A stretch of DNA of 64,000 bases from Candidatus Zixiibacteriota bacterium (GTDB lineage Bacteria; Zixibacteria; MSB-5A5; UBA10806). Below are positions 16,909 through 26,148 of the stretch, piece after piece; positions within the stretch are counted from its first letter, which is position 1, and each line of letters opens with the position of its first letter. Under the pieces are notes generated by a model that worked only from the letters and a program-made list of their open reading frames with translations, ran no database searches and had not been told where the DNA came from. The stretch lies in NCBI GenBank assembly GCA_020348065.1, contig CP070742.1:1630334-1694333 (forward strand), given 5' to 3'. Both the position numbers and the translations under genes were made by a program.

Positions 16909-19357
16909 AGGGCGCGTTTCCGCCTTTAAAATAGTTTACCAGATATATTACGTCGAGACCGTTGACATCGCAGCTTCCGTTGGCGTCGGCGGCAAGATAG
17001 GGATCGGGCGGCGGGCCGATGCCTTTCAAATAGCTGACCAGATATGTTACGTCGAGACCGTTGACATCGCCTGAATTGTTGGCGTCACCGGGCAGAAATG
17101 ATGCCGAGGTATCGACAACGGTAATTGCCTCGGCGAACTCGTTCTGCACTTCCCGGTTTCCGGCGTTATCGTGGCACAGGGCTTCAAAATAATAGGTGAA
17201 TCCATGAAAGCCGGTATATTGGGCGGATATGTCGGGAGTATCGTCCTGCCATAAGATCCAGTTTGTCGCATCGGAGCTGACGTAAACATCGTATATGCCC
17301 GCCAGCCCGGAGCCTCCGGCATCATTCCCTTCCGACCAGTTTACGGCGAATGTGGTTTCGTTGGACGTGTGCGGCGACGATGCCAAGGATTCCGTGGGCT
17401 CGGTCATATCAAGGTTTAATATGACGGATACCGCACTGATATGATTGGCGTTGCCGGCGTCGTTCATAAGCCAGAGATATAAAAGAATGCCGCCCTGCGA
17501 TGCGATAACAACGGTTTGCGGGGGAGAGGGGGGGAATGATCCGCTGGTATCGAAAGGCGATGTCGGCGCCGCCCCGAGTTTGAATAAGGCTCTTTGCAGA
17601 TCGGAAGAATCGGAAGGATTTGTCCAGGAAATTGAGAAAGCGGGGTTGTTTGTCCAGGGACTTGGATTCGAGCCATTGGCGATGATATCGGACGGCGATC
17701 CGGGTGTTGTAGCGTTAACTGTCACCGTCCAGGCCGTTGACCAGCCCGACCAGGCCGAACTGTTACCCGCTCTCACATGCCAGTAGTATAAATTGTCACT
17801 TAGATCCGACGGCGGCGTGAAATTCGAGGAACTCAGGTAATTTATATTAAAATCGGGAGACGAAAAATCGGGATCGTTGTCGATCTGAATGTGATAAATA
17901 ATGGCGCCGCTGGAATTGGTGAAATCGAAAAATGGCCTTCTGTTGTCTGTGTAACTGCCATCGGGAGGAGAAAGAAGTGACGGAGGCAGCGGGGCGTTTG
18001 AGACCGCCAAATCGGCGGTCATGTTCATACCGTTATCGGATATGCTGGATATCGCGACGTAAGTATTGTCGAAACTATATGATTTTGAATCGGGAGTTGA
18101 ATTATTATTGAAGGTCCGGTTGTTGCTTGATCCAGGATAAGGATCGCCGTTGTCTCCCGAATTCATGTTTTGCTCCAGATCCCAGTCGCCGTCAGCCTGC
18201 TCCAGGGCGACCATATAATGGCCGAAGGATGTATATCCGGGATACCACTCGTTGCGGTTTCCGGATTCATTTTCATCGATATGGTATATCAGAATTCCCT
18301 CATGCGGAAGGGCAGCGTCAAAACCGGTTTGCTGGCGATTTTCGGCCATGAAAAACTGTGGTCCTGCCTGTCCGTTTGTACAGAGCCGGTAAATAGCGGG
18401 AGTATTCTCAACGGCGGGAAAAGGTGCGCCGGAAATGTTTGTCGTTACATTGATCGGCGTTGCGAATCCCAGGAATGCCTTGCACCAGGCATCGAAGTGA
18501 GCGGGAGAATTGCCGAGGTTGCCATTCCAGCTGCCAGACGCCATCGAACTCCAATTTCCCAGCCCTCTCGAGCTATAATCAGTATCATATAAATCCGGGA
18601 GGCCGAATATATGACCGAGTTCGTGTACGTAAACACCGCAGGTCATATCGTTCGGATTATACCAGTATTCCGGTTCCATGGAATAGCTATCGACCCAGAC
18701 GCCGTCCACATAGGGATCGTTAACGCAAGACCAGGCATGCGACCAGATATCGTTTACATTGCCCGTCCATTCCGCGCCGGGTCCCGCGTGAATAATGTAT
18801 ATGGCGTCAACCTTACCGTCATTGTCATTGTCGTACAGGGAGAAGTCGACGTAGGGATTCGCGGCCCAGACAGCGTCCTCGGCCAGCTTGCGGGCGTTAT
18901 TAGGATAGCCCCCTAATCCATAATTGGCGTTAACATAATAGGCGTAGGTCTGGGGCATGGTTTGCCAACCGATCGATGAGGGGAGATTGACGGTCACGAT
19001 ATCGAGGTTACCGTACGAAACCTCATCGTAGTAACTCCAGACGGTATTGCCTGTTGTGCCATAAATCAGGTTATCGAAGTATGTTCCGGAAACCTGGCCG
19101 GCGTTATCGGAAAATTCGACCAGTATCGCGAGCACGTTTATCTGACCGGTGAGATTGTCGAGGGCGGCCAGTTTTTGCGGTTTGCCCTGATTGATGCCGT
19201 TATTCTTAAAGAAATCGGGATCCCGCATAAACTCGGGCACATCAATCTGCCCCGATTTTATCATATCGAGGACTCTCTGATGCGGCGGCATCGAGAATGC
19301 AGCAGCCGAAAATATAAATAGAACCGCGATTGTCAAAATTGTCCTTTTCATGAGCAC
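16889..19357 (-). CDS. Secreted M6-family metalloprotease with dockerin-like repeats
   Basis: An 822-residue exported zinc peptidase of the immune-inhibitor-A-like M6 family. A signal peptide (about residues 1-22) is followed by a propeptide, then the catalytic domain with zinc motif HELGH (residues 245-249) in VHELGHIFGLPDLYD and the SSMASGSWN turn. Two or more Ig/Fn3-like modules follow (from about residue 458, starting PPSLLSPPDGS). The end carries two dockerin-like repeats (GDANNSGDVNGLDVTY, DANGSCDVNGLDVIY). GAGGGTG precedes the ATG. It is the only minus-strand gene, wedged between fliJ and the motE-like gene, and shares its repeat type with the first gene of the window. It probably digests extracellular protein; a flagellar role is not implied by the sequence. 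Confidence 0.93.
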   Translation of the reverse strand: MLMKRTILTIAVLFIFSAAAFSMPPHQRVLDMIKSGQIDVPEFMRDPDFFKNNGINQGKPQKLAALDNLTGQINVLAILVEFSDNAGQVSGTYFDNLIYGTTGNTVWSYYDEVSYGNLDIVTVNLPSSIGWQTMPQTYAYYVNANYGLGGYPNNARKLAEDAVWAANPYVDFSLYDNDNDGKVDAIYIIHAGPGAEWTGNVNDIWSHAWSCVNDPYVDGVWVDSYSMEPEYWYNPNDMTCGVYVHELGHIFGLPDLYDTDYSSRGLGNWSSMASGSWNGNLGNSPAHFDAWCKAFLGFATPINVTTNISGAPFPAVENTPAIYRLCTNGQAGPQFFMAENRQQTGFDAALPHEGILIYHIDENESGNRNEWYPGYTSFGHYMVALEQADGDWDLEQNMNSGDNGDPYPGSSNNRTFNNNSTPDSKSYSFDNTYVAISSISDNGMNMTADLAVSNAPLPPSLLSPPDGSYTDNRRPFFDFTNSSGAIIYHIQIDNDPDFSSPDFNINYLSSSNFTPPSDLSDNLYYWHVRAGNSSAWSGWSTAWTVTVNATTPGSPSDIIANGSNPSPWTNNPAFSISWTNPSDSSDLQRALFKLGAAPTSPFDTSGSFPPSPPQTVVIASQGGILLYLWLMNDAGNANHISAVSVILNLDMTEPTESLASSPHTSNETTFAVNWSEGNDAGGSGLAGIYDVYVSSDATNWILWQDDTPDISAQYTGFHGFTYYFEALCHDNAGNREVQNEFAEAITVVDTSASFLPGDANNSGDVNGLDVTYLVSYLKGIGPPPDPYLAADANGSCDVNGLDVIYLVNYFKGGNAPFMGQCP

Positions 19358-19594
19358 CCTCTATTTAAATTCCTTTCTCAGGTAAACCCTCCGCTTCCTT
19401 CGAGGAATGTTCAAAACGACAAAACCCGGGCCAATTCGAAGTCAACTATTGGTATTATATCTCGATTCTGTCAAAAATCAAGAATCAATGGAAAAAAATA
19501 CCCGGTTAATTGAAAATATTGCCCAGGTTAAGAAAACAGAGGTATTTCAATAAAGCTCTCCATGTATATGTAACTACGGGAATGACAAAGTGTT

Positions 19595-20188
19595 ATGAGC
19601 TCATATCGGCCGGATGAGATTCAGGCATGCATGTTGCTTAAAGGGAGTCGGGAGATTGCAGAAAGTATGTTTAAATTTGTGGGAATCGGTTTGATGACAA
19701 TAGCAGGATTTATAGTATACTCCATCTTGTTCGGCTTCGCCTACGGTTTGAGCCCGGCGGATGCGGCCAAAATCGTCATAACGGGCGGTCTGAACAAAGA
19801 CCCGATCTCGATATATGAAAAAACCCTGGCGGAAACTGATTCCATAAAAACCGAGACTTTCAAACGATTCAAGGTAATCGAAGATTCCCTGGCGGAAGAG
19901 AAGAGAAAAGTTAAGGCCGAAAAGGCCGAGGTAATGACCTTGCGAGATGAGATCGCCAGGCTTATGGATTTGAAAAAGAAAATGGAAGACAGCAGTTTAT
20001 ATAGCCTGGCGAAGATCTATAACGATATGGACCCCGTTCAGCTGGCTAATGTAATGATAGATCTCGATGATACATTGATAGTTATGGTGCTGCCGAAAAT
20101 GAAAAATGATAAGGCCAGCAGGATTTTGGAAATGCTTCCGCCGGCGAGATCGGCCAAAATATCATCCATGCTGTTGGGAAAAGAATAA
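19595..20188 (+). CDS. YlxF/MotE-like membrane protein with MgtE_N-like C-terminus
   Basis: An inner-membrane anchored protein occupying the ylxF position (between fliJ and fliK) of Bacillus-type operons. A membrane helix (about residues 26-50) is followed by a periplasmic coiled coil (about 85-135), then a helical MgtE-N-like module (IYNDMDPVQLANVMIDLDD, KASRILEMLPPARSAKI). MotE proteins act as chaperones for the stator protein MotC in alphaproteobacteria; that role is uncertain here. The start may instead be the ATG at 19668, which removes 24 cytoplasmic residues and places the helix at the N-terminus. It overlaps fliK by one base (TAATG). Confidence 0.85.
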   Translation: MSSYRPDEIQACMLLKGSREIAESMFKFVGIGLMTIAGFIVYSILFGFAYGLSPADAAKIVITGGLNKDPISIYEKTLAETDSIKTETFKRFKVIEDSLAEEKRKVKAEKAEVMTLRDEIARLMDLKKKMEDSSLYSLAKIYNDMDPVQLANVMIDLDDTLIVMVLPKMKNDKASRILEMLPPARSAKISSMLLGKE

Positions 20189-21825
20189 TGGGATACCTCT
20201 TTCAAAATATCGGGCAACTGGCCGGATTTTTCGTAAATCAGGGCGAAAATCGTTATCCTGAAAAGCCCGCCGCGCCGGTATCAGAAATATCTTTTGAATC
20301 AATCCTCGATTCATTCGCCGGGCGTTTTAAAAGTAAACTGAGCGATATGCCTGAAAACGGCTATTTAAATGGGAATGTAGAGTATGTAGAAAAGACATTT
20401 TTAAATGAAGAGGAATTAAAAGCGTTAATCGAAAAGCAGGGAAATATCGTAACATTAGAGATATCGTCCGAAGAAATCTCCCGTTATCTGGACGATTCAT
20501 CTCTACCGGCGATTAATAAAAAATATGGCTCCGCCGTAATCCCTGCAGATTCCGCCGGGGATACTATAAAATTAGCAATAAACGGATCTTCGAGATCGAC
20601 CTATCGGATATCATTTAATGCCGCGGATATATTTGATAAAGCATATCTGGCGGTCGATCTTACTGACGCCGGTGGTCAAAAAACAACGCAACTCATTAAT
20701 ATAACAAAGCTTATCTGCCTGATCAATGAATATCCCGAACCCGTACAGACTGAAATCGAGATAATGCCTGAAATAGACAAGGCCAAGAGTCTCAATGAAT
20801 TTAGATCAACATTTAAATTCGACCTGAGGAATTTATTCGGGACATCCGACATAAAACCTTCGAGATCTATAGAAGGGCTAATTTCAGTGACCTCCAGTCA
20901 ATTATCCAAAAATACGGCCGTTAGCTCATATAATAATAAAGAAAGCCTGCCGAAAACGAGCATATTCGATACAAATGATCCTCAGCAAGGGGATATGTCT
21001 TATAAAGCCAGTAACTTGGAGGGGCTTTTTCTTTTAAATCATAGGACATCAATTTCTCTTTTGGATTTAAAAAACCAGACTTCTCTTAGGGGCAATATTA
21101 ATCGTCATAGTGAAGGTATTGTTGTCCCCGAATCGCTTAACGAAATCGAAGGCGCCGGGGCCGGCGAGGTTAGATCCGAAAAGAACGATAATCCTTCTGC
21201 GTTATCCAAAATATCCGTTGGCTCCAACGGCGTTTCCGAAACGTTATCGGCTAAATATAAATATAATAACGGTTCATTGGATGGAATTACAGATCAATAC
21301 GAGCTATTGAGGAACGCAACGATAAAAAATAGCCCGCAGGATATTAAAGAAATGCCCGTGAAGAATTTCGAGAATATAGAGAATATTAAAGCAAGCATTA
21401 TCAGCGCCATAGAACATGGCCGTTCGACGGTCAGGATGAGGCTTCATCCTCCTGATCTTGGAACACTTCATATAAAGCTTCAGTGGAGAGCGGGAACGTT
21501 AGTGACCGAATTCAGGGTTGAAAATGCTAAGGCGGGCGAAGTCGTCTCGGCAATTCTACCCGAGCTGAAGGCGAGCCTCGAAGAGGCAAATCTGAAGTTT
21601 ACAGATTTCGATGTTATCGTTAATGATCGTGGAAAAGATTTTTCATCGGCTCATAATCCGCAATATCAACCCGGTTCCGCCTGGAACGGACAGGATAGAA
21701 AAGGCAAATCACCATTCGAGGATTATGTCAGCGGTGATACCGAAACCGTTAATGAGAAAACCGCCAGGATCGGTAATCTGGGATCCGGGTCGAGCCATAA
21801 AGGCTGGATAGACTTTAAAGCTTAG
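20188..21825 (+). CDS. fliK: Flagellar hook-length control protein FliK
   Basis: A secreted molecular ruler of 545 residues. The long N-terminal two thirds is low-complexity and poorly conserved, as is usual. The C-terminal Flg_hook domain (about residues 400-485) has the signature RLHPPDLGTLHIKL and the following SAILPELKASLEEANLKF. It lies between the motE-like gene and flgD, the standard position. Confidence 0.92.
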   Translation: MGYLFQNIGQLAGFFVNQGENRYPEKPAAPVSEISFESILDSFAGRFKSKLSDMPENGYLNGNVEYVEKTFLNEEELKALIEKQGNIVTLEISSEEISRYLDDSSLPAINKKYGSAVIPADSAGDTIKLAINGSSRSTYRISFNAADIFDKAYLAVDLTDAGGQKTTQLINITKLICLINEYPEPVQTEIEIMPEIDKAKSLNEFRSTFKFDLRNLFGTSDIKPSRSIEGLISVTSSQLSKNTAVSSYNNKESLPKTSIFDTNDPQQGDMSYKASNLEGLFLLNHRTSISLLDLKNQTSLRGNINRHSEGIVVPESLNEIEGAGAGEVRSEKNDNPSALSKISVGSNGVSETLSAKYKYNNGSLDGITDQYELLRNATIKNSPQDIKEMPVKNFENIENIKASIISAIEHGRSTVRMRLHPPDLGTLHIKLQWRAGTLVTEFRVENAKAGEVVSAILPELKASLEEANLKFTDFDVIVNDRGKDFSSAHNPQYQPGSAWNGQDRKGKSPFEDYVSGDTETVNEKTARIGNLGSGSSHKGWIDFKA

Positions 21826-21836
21826 GGGGCAATAAA

Positions 21837-22568
21837 ATGACAGATATTTCGCCGATCAGCAATATCCCCGTAGTGGCCAATAACACAGTCAGCGTCGGAA
21901 GTTCAAACCTGGGAAAGAATGATTTTTTGAACCTGCTCGTAACTCAACTGCGGTATCAGGATCCGCTTGAGCCGATGCAGGATTCGGATTTTGTTGCTCA
22001 GCTGGCGCAGTTCTCGTCGCTCGAGCAGCTATCGAATATCAGCACCACGTTGGGCTATTCCACGGAGCTCGATTATATCCTGAGCCAGACCATCGCCAAT
22101 ACCATGGCTACCACCATTATCGGCAAGGAAGTGGTGGCGGATGGTAATGCCATATACCACGAGTACGGTGCGGACTCCCGAATCTGTTTTGAGCTGGAAG
22201 CGGACGCAAAGAATGTCGAGGTAAAAATATATAATGAGACCGGTTCTCTGGTGAGAGTTCTCTCTGATCAGGATCTTGAAAAAGGAATGAACCATCTCGA
22301 TTGGGATGGAAAGGATAACTCCGGATCCAGTGTCGCCGGCGGGGAATATACCTTTGAGATTACGGCCAAAGACTCCTCGGATGAAAGCGTCGGGGTTCAA
22401 ACCAGAATTGTGGGGATAGTAGAATCGGTCCGTTATGAAAACGGCAAAGGATATCTGATTATTAACGGTCAGAAAATAGAGATGTCCGATATTATCGAGG
22501 TCAATCTGCCGGACGGTTCTGATAACGGTTCCGGCAATTCCGAAGAGGAAGATCCATTTTGGAATTAG
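21837..22568 (+). CDS. flgD: Flagellar hook assembly protein FlgD
   Basis: Scaffold cap for hook polymerisation, 243 residues. The N-terminal signature LGKNDFLNLLVTQLRYQDPL and AQLAQFSSLEQL are present, followed by the FlgD Ig-like and tudor-like region (DWDGKDNSGSSVAGGEYTF). It starts 11 bases after fliK behind a GGGGGC ribosome-binding site. Confidence 0.96.
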   Translation: MTDISPISNIPVVANNTVSVGSSNLGKNDFLNLLVTQLRYQDPLEPMQDSDFVAQLAQFSSLEQLSNISTTLGYSTELDYILSQTIANTMATTIIGKEVVADGNAIYHEYGADSRICFELEADAKNVEVKIYNETGSLVRVLSDQDLEKGMNHLDWDGKDNSGSSVAGGEYTFEITAKDSSDESVGVQTRIVGIVESVRYENGKGYLIINGQKIEMSDIIEVNLPDGSDNGSGNSEEEDPFWN

Positions 22569-22604
22569 ATATGAATTTTAAGGGAATCGATGAAGGAGGT
22601 GGTA

Positions 22605-22994
22605 ATGGAGAATTATAGGATCGGCGCTGAAAACGTCGGTCGTGTCAGGCCCCAGGCGGGAAAAGAGAGAGTCCCGTTCACTTCGAAAATCCCGAATGCC
22701 GAGTTTGCGAAGGAGTTTGATAATTCTCTAAAACAACTGACAAAACTGAAGTTTTCCGGGCATGCCATAGGAAGGCTGACCGATCGCGGTGTCCGGCTTA
22801 CCGGCGACAAAGCCATGAGACTCGAAAACGCCGTCGATGTCGCCGAGAAGAAGGGCGCCCGGGATTCGTTGGTACTGCTGGACGAACTGGCCTTTGTGGT
22901 GTCGGTGAAAAACAGGACCGTGGTTACCGCCTGCGATATGCAGGGGATGAAAGAAGGAGTCTTTACGAAAATTGACAGCACAATACTTGGATAA
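22605..22994 (+). CDS. Flagellar operon protein, TIGR02530-like
   Basis: A 129-residue protein of the family found between flgD and flgE in Bacillus-type operons; its function is not established. The conserved core is LKFSGHAIGRLTDRGV, then a helix of the DAVDVAEKKGARDSL type and LVLLDELAFVVSVKNRTVVT. The start is set at 22605 because AAGGAGG at 22593-22599 lies five bases upstream; an in-frame ATG at 22590 overlaps that site. It is a candidate flgE-related assembly or regulatory factor, by position only. Confidence 0.88.
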   Translation: MENYRIGAENVGRVRPQAGKERVPFTSKIPNAEFAKEFDNSLKQLTKLKFSGHAIGRLTDRGVRLTGDKAMRLENAVDVAEKKGARDSLVLLDELAFVVSVKNRTVVTACDMQGMKEGVFTKIDSTILG

Positions 22995-23001
22995 AAAAAC
23001 A

Positions 23002-23074
23002 GGCTGGACCCCCAACGGGGAAGCCATTACCCGCGCCCGAATGGCGCGGCGGGTTGCCGGTTTTCTTTGCCGGC
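23002..23074 (+). other. Structured leader upstream of flgE
   Basis: Three consecutive hairpins fill the 99-base gap before flgE: GGCT...AGCC (23002-23025) with an inner CCCC/GGGG stem, CCGCGCC/GGCGCGG (23031-23049) with a five-base loop, and GCCGG/CCGGC (23056-23074) with a nine-base loop. None is followed by a T run. The flgE ribosome-binding site (GGGAGGG) lies just past the third. A translational control or mRNA-processing element is possible. Confidence 0.5.
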
Positions 23075-23093
23075 GATCGGGAGGGTATAAATT

Positions 23094-25397
23094 ATGATGG
23101 CATCACTTTTCGCCGGTGTTTCGGGCCTGAGAAACCACCAGGTCAGGATGAACGTCGTCGGCGATAATATCGCGAACGTTAATACCATAGGATATAAGGC
23201 GGGGAGGACCACATTTCAGGAAGCCCTGGTACAGACGATGAGAGGCGCCAGCAGGCCCTCCAGCACCAGCGGCGGCACCAACCCGCTTCAACTCGGTCTG
23301 GGAATGAGCGTCGCCACAATCGACAATCTGTTTCTGCAGGGCGGCCTGGAGACTACCGGGCAGGTGACGGATCTCGGTATCCAGGGAACCGGCTTCTTTG
23401 TAGTTTCCGACGGGCAGCAGGACTTCTACACCAGGGCCGGCGCCTTCGGATTCGATGCCGATTCCAACATGATAAGTCTATCGACCGGGTATATTCTCCA
23501 GGGCAAGATGGCAGATGTGGACGGCACCATCCCTGCCAATTCTCCCATCGGCAATATCGTTATGCCTTTTGGGCAGCAGGATCCTGCCAGAGAAACATCC
23601 GAAATTAACCTGGGCATGAATTTGAATTCCGCCGCGACCGATTCGGTGGCCACGCTGGTTTCAGCCGGCAACTCAAACGTTATCGCGGTCTCGGGATATG
23701 CGGTCAACGGTTCCGGGGGACAACACGTTATTACCATAACCGGTTCTAATGCCCAGTATTCCGAACTCTCCGGAATTCACGCCAACACTCTTGATGATGT
23801 CGTCGCCGGCGACGTGGCTACCGTGGTCGGGGGCGGCGGAACCGGAACGTTGCCCGCCGATGATTACGTATATACGGTCATCGCCCAAAATTCACTGGGA
23901 AATTCTACCGGCGTCGAAATAACGGTTAACGCCGTACCTGCGAACGGATCGGTCGATCTTACCGTTACCTACGCCGATCCCGATGTCACGTCGATTCAGA
24001 TTTACAGGAGACCCGCCGGAGGTACATACGGAGGTATCCTGGGAGGAAAAATCTATGACGGCGCTTACGCCGCGCCGGGACCGCTCAATTTTACCGATGA
24101 CGGTTCCCAGGCGGGCGATGGGGCCTCTCCGACCACGATAAACACGACCCTTACTCTGGATTCGGCTACGCAGCTATCCGCTATAGGCGTAACTGATGTT
24201 TCCGGTTTCAGGCTGGCTGTCGACGGCGGCACCTGGGTAACATTGCCGGCATTGTCGTTGGATTCATCGGTTGGCGATCTTATTTCCGCGATTAACGCCA
24301 GCGCTCCCGGAGTTACCGCATCTCTTGAAAACGGGGAAATCAATATAAAACGCGATTATGCCGGCGCCCCCTCGGCCTACAACATTGTGCTGGAGGATAC
24401 CGGGACATCGGATGTATGCGCTCAGGTGTTTGGCAGCGCGATATTTAACGTAAACAATGGCGCGGCGTCGACATTGCAGGCGACCGACGTATTTACGCCT
24501 ACAGATCGTACCGCGCTGGCTCCCGAAGATCTTGAATTGATTTTTGATCCCATTAACGGAATTGTAACCGGCATCTCCGGCCTCGGCGGTGGCGGCTTAA
24601 CCGTTCAAACGGCATCCGGTGGATTAGTTGGTGATCCCGATGGTGTCGGCCCTGAAACTTCCTCGACACTTATCGTGGATACCGACGAAACCCAGCATGC
24701 TACCTCGATAGGGGTGTTCGATTCGCAGGGCGGCAAACACAATCTGTCTATTACATTTACGAAATCCTGGTTGGACAATCAATGGTTCTGGGAAGCCTCT
24801 TTCACGGGAACCGAGACCATACGATCCGGCGGAAGCGGAGTTGTGAATTTCAACCCGGACGGTTCGCTGGCATCCTTCACCTATGACGGCGGAGCATCGA
24901 GTTTGAATGTCAGCCCGAACAACGGCGCCTATGATATGGACATAGATCTGCTGGCCGGAACCGCGGGAACTTTCGATGGTTTAACCGGATTCGCGGCGGC
25001 ATCGACCGCCGCCGCAAGATCCCAGAATGGTTACGGGGTTGGTATCCTTTCCAATATCAGCATCGATTCCTCCGGCCTAATTACCGGTATTTTTACAAAC
25101 GGCGTTTCGAGAGTCCTGGCCAGAATATATCTGGCGGAATTCAACAATCCGGGCGGTCTTTTAAAAACCGGCCGGAGCATCTATCAGGAGTCGGCCAACA
25201 CCGGATCTGCCATTATGAGCATTCCCGCCGAAACGACATCCTCGACGATAACCTCCGGCGCGCTGGAGATTTCAAATGTCGATCTGGCACAGGAATTCAC
25301 CAATATGATCGTATCTCAACGCGGATTCCAGGCCAATGCCCGGGTAATTACGACATCGGACCAGATGTTAAATGAGCTCGTTAATTTGAAGAGTTAG
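23094..25397 (+). CDS. flgE: Flagellar hook protein FlgE (extended)
   Basis: Hook subunit of 767 residues, nearly twice the E. coli length. The N-terminal rod/hook motif (LFAGVSGLRNHQVRMNVVGD, then NIANVNTIGYK) and the C-terminal signature (NVDLAQEFTNMIVSQRGFQ) are intact. The extra length lies in the middle (about residues 195-480). It includes an Fn3-like stretch (SIQIYRRPAGGTYGG), and a flagellin-IN-like stretch (LISAINASAPGVTASLENG). GGGAGGG precedes the ATG pair at 23094. The gene follows a structured leader and is followed by a hairpin without a T run. Confidence 0.95.
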   Translation: MMASLFAGVSGLRNHQVRMNVVGDNIANVNTIGYKAGRTTFQEALVQTMRGASRPSSTSGGTNPLQLGLGMSVATIDNLFLQGGLETTGQVTDLGIQGTGFFVVSDGQQDFYTRAGAFGFDADSNMISLSTGYILQGKMADVDGTIPANSPIGNIVMPFGQQDPARETSEINLGMNLNSAATDSVATLVSAGNSNVIAVSGYAVNGSGGQHVITITGSNAQYSELSGIHANTLDDVVAGDVATVVGGGGTGTLPADDYVYTVIAQNSLGNSTGVEITVNAVPANGSVDLTVTYADPDVTSIQIYRRPAGGTYGGILGGKIYDGAYAAPGPLNFTDDGSQAGDGASPTTINTTLTLDSATQLSAIGVTDVSGFRLAVDGGTWVTLPALSLDSSVGDLISAINASAPGVTASLENGEINIKRDYAGAPSAYNIVLEDTGTSDVCAQVFGSAIFNVNNGAASTLQATDVFTPTDRTALAPEDLELIFDPINGIVTGISGLGGGGLTVQTASGGLVGDPDGVGPETSSTLIVDTDETQHATSIGVFDSQGGKHNLSITFTKSWLDNQWFWEASFTGTETIRSGGSGVVNFNPDGSLASFTYDGGASSLNVSPNNGAYDMDIDLLAGTAGTFDGLTGFAAASTAAARSQNGYGVGILSNISIDSSGLITGIFTNGVSRVLARIYLAEFNNPGGLLKTGRSIYQESANTGSAIMSIPAETTSSTITSGALEISNVDLAQEFTNMIVSQRGFQANARVITTSDQMLNELVNLKS

Positions 25398-25403
25398 GAG
25401 ATA

Positions 25404-25437
25404 CGGGAGTTGGGGGAGTTCGACTCCCCCGATCCCG
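25404..25437 (+). other. Long hairpin after flgE
   Basis: A perfect eight-base stem (GGGGGAGT / ACTCCCCC, loop TCG) is extended by an outer CGGGA / TCCCG pair. There is no T run, so it is a poor intrinsic terminator. It may protect the 3' end of flgE mRNA or set a processing boundary before fliL. The rest of the gap to 25555 shows no firm feature. Confidence 0.55.
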
Positions 25438-25555
25438 GATTAGCAGTTAGGCAATGATAAACTTATTCCCGATCAGCAAAGACGGTCTTGGCGTAATAAT
25501 TGAATTATCAAATCATCAGTTATCGTTTAACGGATCGGAGGAGGGCAGGTGAAAT

Positions 25556-26146
25556 ATGCCTGAAACAGCTACGACCAAAGCGGTTGAGGAGATTGAAAAG
25601 ACTCCGGAAGAGGAATCTTCTGAGGAACCAAAACCTGAAAAACCAAAATCCGGCGGGTTGTTACAGACCGTAATTATTATCGCCATTACGCAGATAATCA
25701 CGCTGGCAGGGGCGTTCTTTTTCGTAAAAATGTATCTGGTACCGAAAGTAACCGTCGAGGGGAAAGCGGTCGAGGAAATTGTCCCGCAGGAAAGAGAGCC
25801 GGCGCAGATCCATATGATAGAGGACCTGGTAGTGAATCCCGCGGGTACCAACGGCACCAGGTATTTATCCGCCACAATCGGCCTGGAATACGCCAAGGCG
25901 ATTGAATCGGAGAAATCCGCGGGAACGTCGGGTGGTTACAGCGCAGGCGCGGTCAGGGGAATGGGCAATAAAGAACCGGTAATAAGAGATATCCTGATAG
26001 CCATCTTGACCTCAAAAAATATCCAGCAATTAAGTTCGGCCGAGGGCAAAGAGGCGTTGCGGGCGGAGATCATGGAAAAAATCAATTATGAGGTCGCGCC
26101 GGATACGGTTTATAAAGTGTACTTGGTGGACTACGTTTTACAATAA
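25556..26146 (+). CDS. fliL: Flagellar basal body-associated protein FliL
   Basis: Single-pass inner-membrane protein that surrounds or stabilises the stator. Its 196 residues comprise an acidic, Pro-rich cytoplasmic N-terminus, one membrane helix (about residues 38-60), and the periplasmic FliL domain (MIEDLVVNPAGTNGTRYLS; VIRDILIAILTSK). It ends two bases before fliM. Confidence 0.94.
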   Translation: MPETATTKAVEEIEKTPEEESSEEPKPEKPKSGGLLQTVIIIAITQIITLAGAFFFVKMYLVPKVTVEGKAVEEIVPQEREPAQIHMIEDLVVNPAGTNGTRYLSATIGLEYAKAIESEKSAGTSGGYSAGAVRGMGNKEPVIRDILIAILTSKNIQQLSSAEGKEALRAEIMEKINYEVAPDTVYKVYLVDYVLQ

Positions 26147-26148
26147 TT

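Noticed and set aside
19380-19395. AGGTAAACCCTCCGCT with GG-N10-GC spacing upstream of the motE-like gene
   Set aside because: The -12 lacks TTGC and the -24 lacks TGGCA; it also sits next to the protease ribosome-binding region.
19549-19580. TAAA with N15 and GTAACTAC before the motE-like gene as a sigma-28 promoter
   Set aside because: Only three of eight -10 positions match.
22995-23093. Cyclic-di-GMP riboswitch in the flgE leader
   Set aside because: The hairpins do not show the conserved core sequence of the known cyclic-di-GMP aptamers.
25489-25503. Sigma-54-like sequence TGGCGTAATAATTGA before fliL
   Set aside because: The -12 element has GA in place of the near-invariant GC, so it is weaker than the two accepted sites.
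25454-25552. Possible 32-codon leader peptide between flgE and fliL
   Set aside because: It has an ATG and ends next to the fliL start, but no ribosome-binding site and no resemblance to FlbD, the gene often found here.
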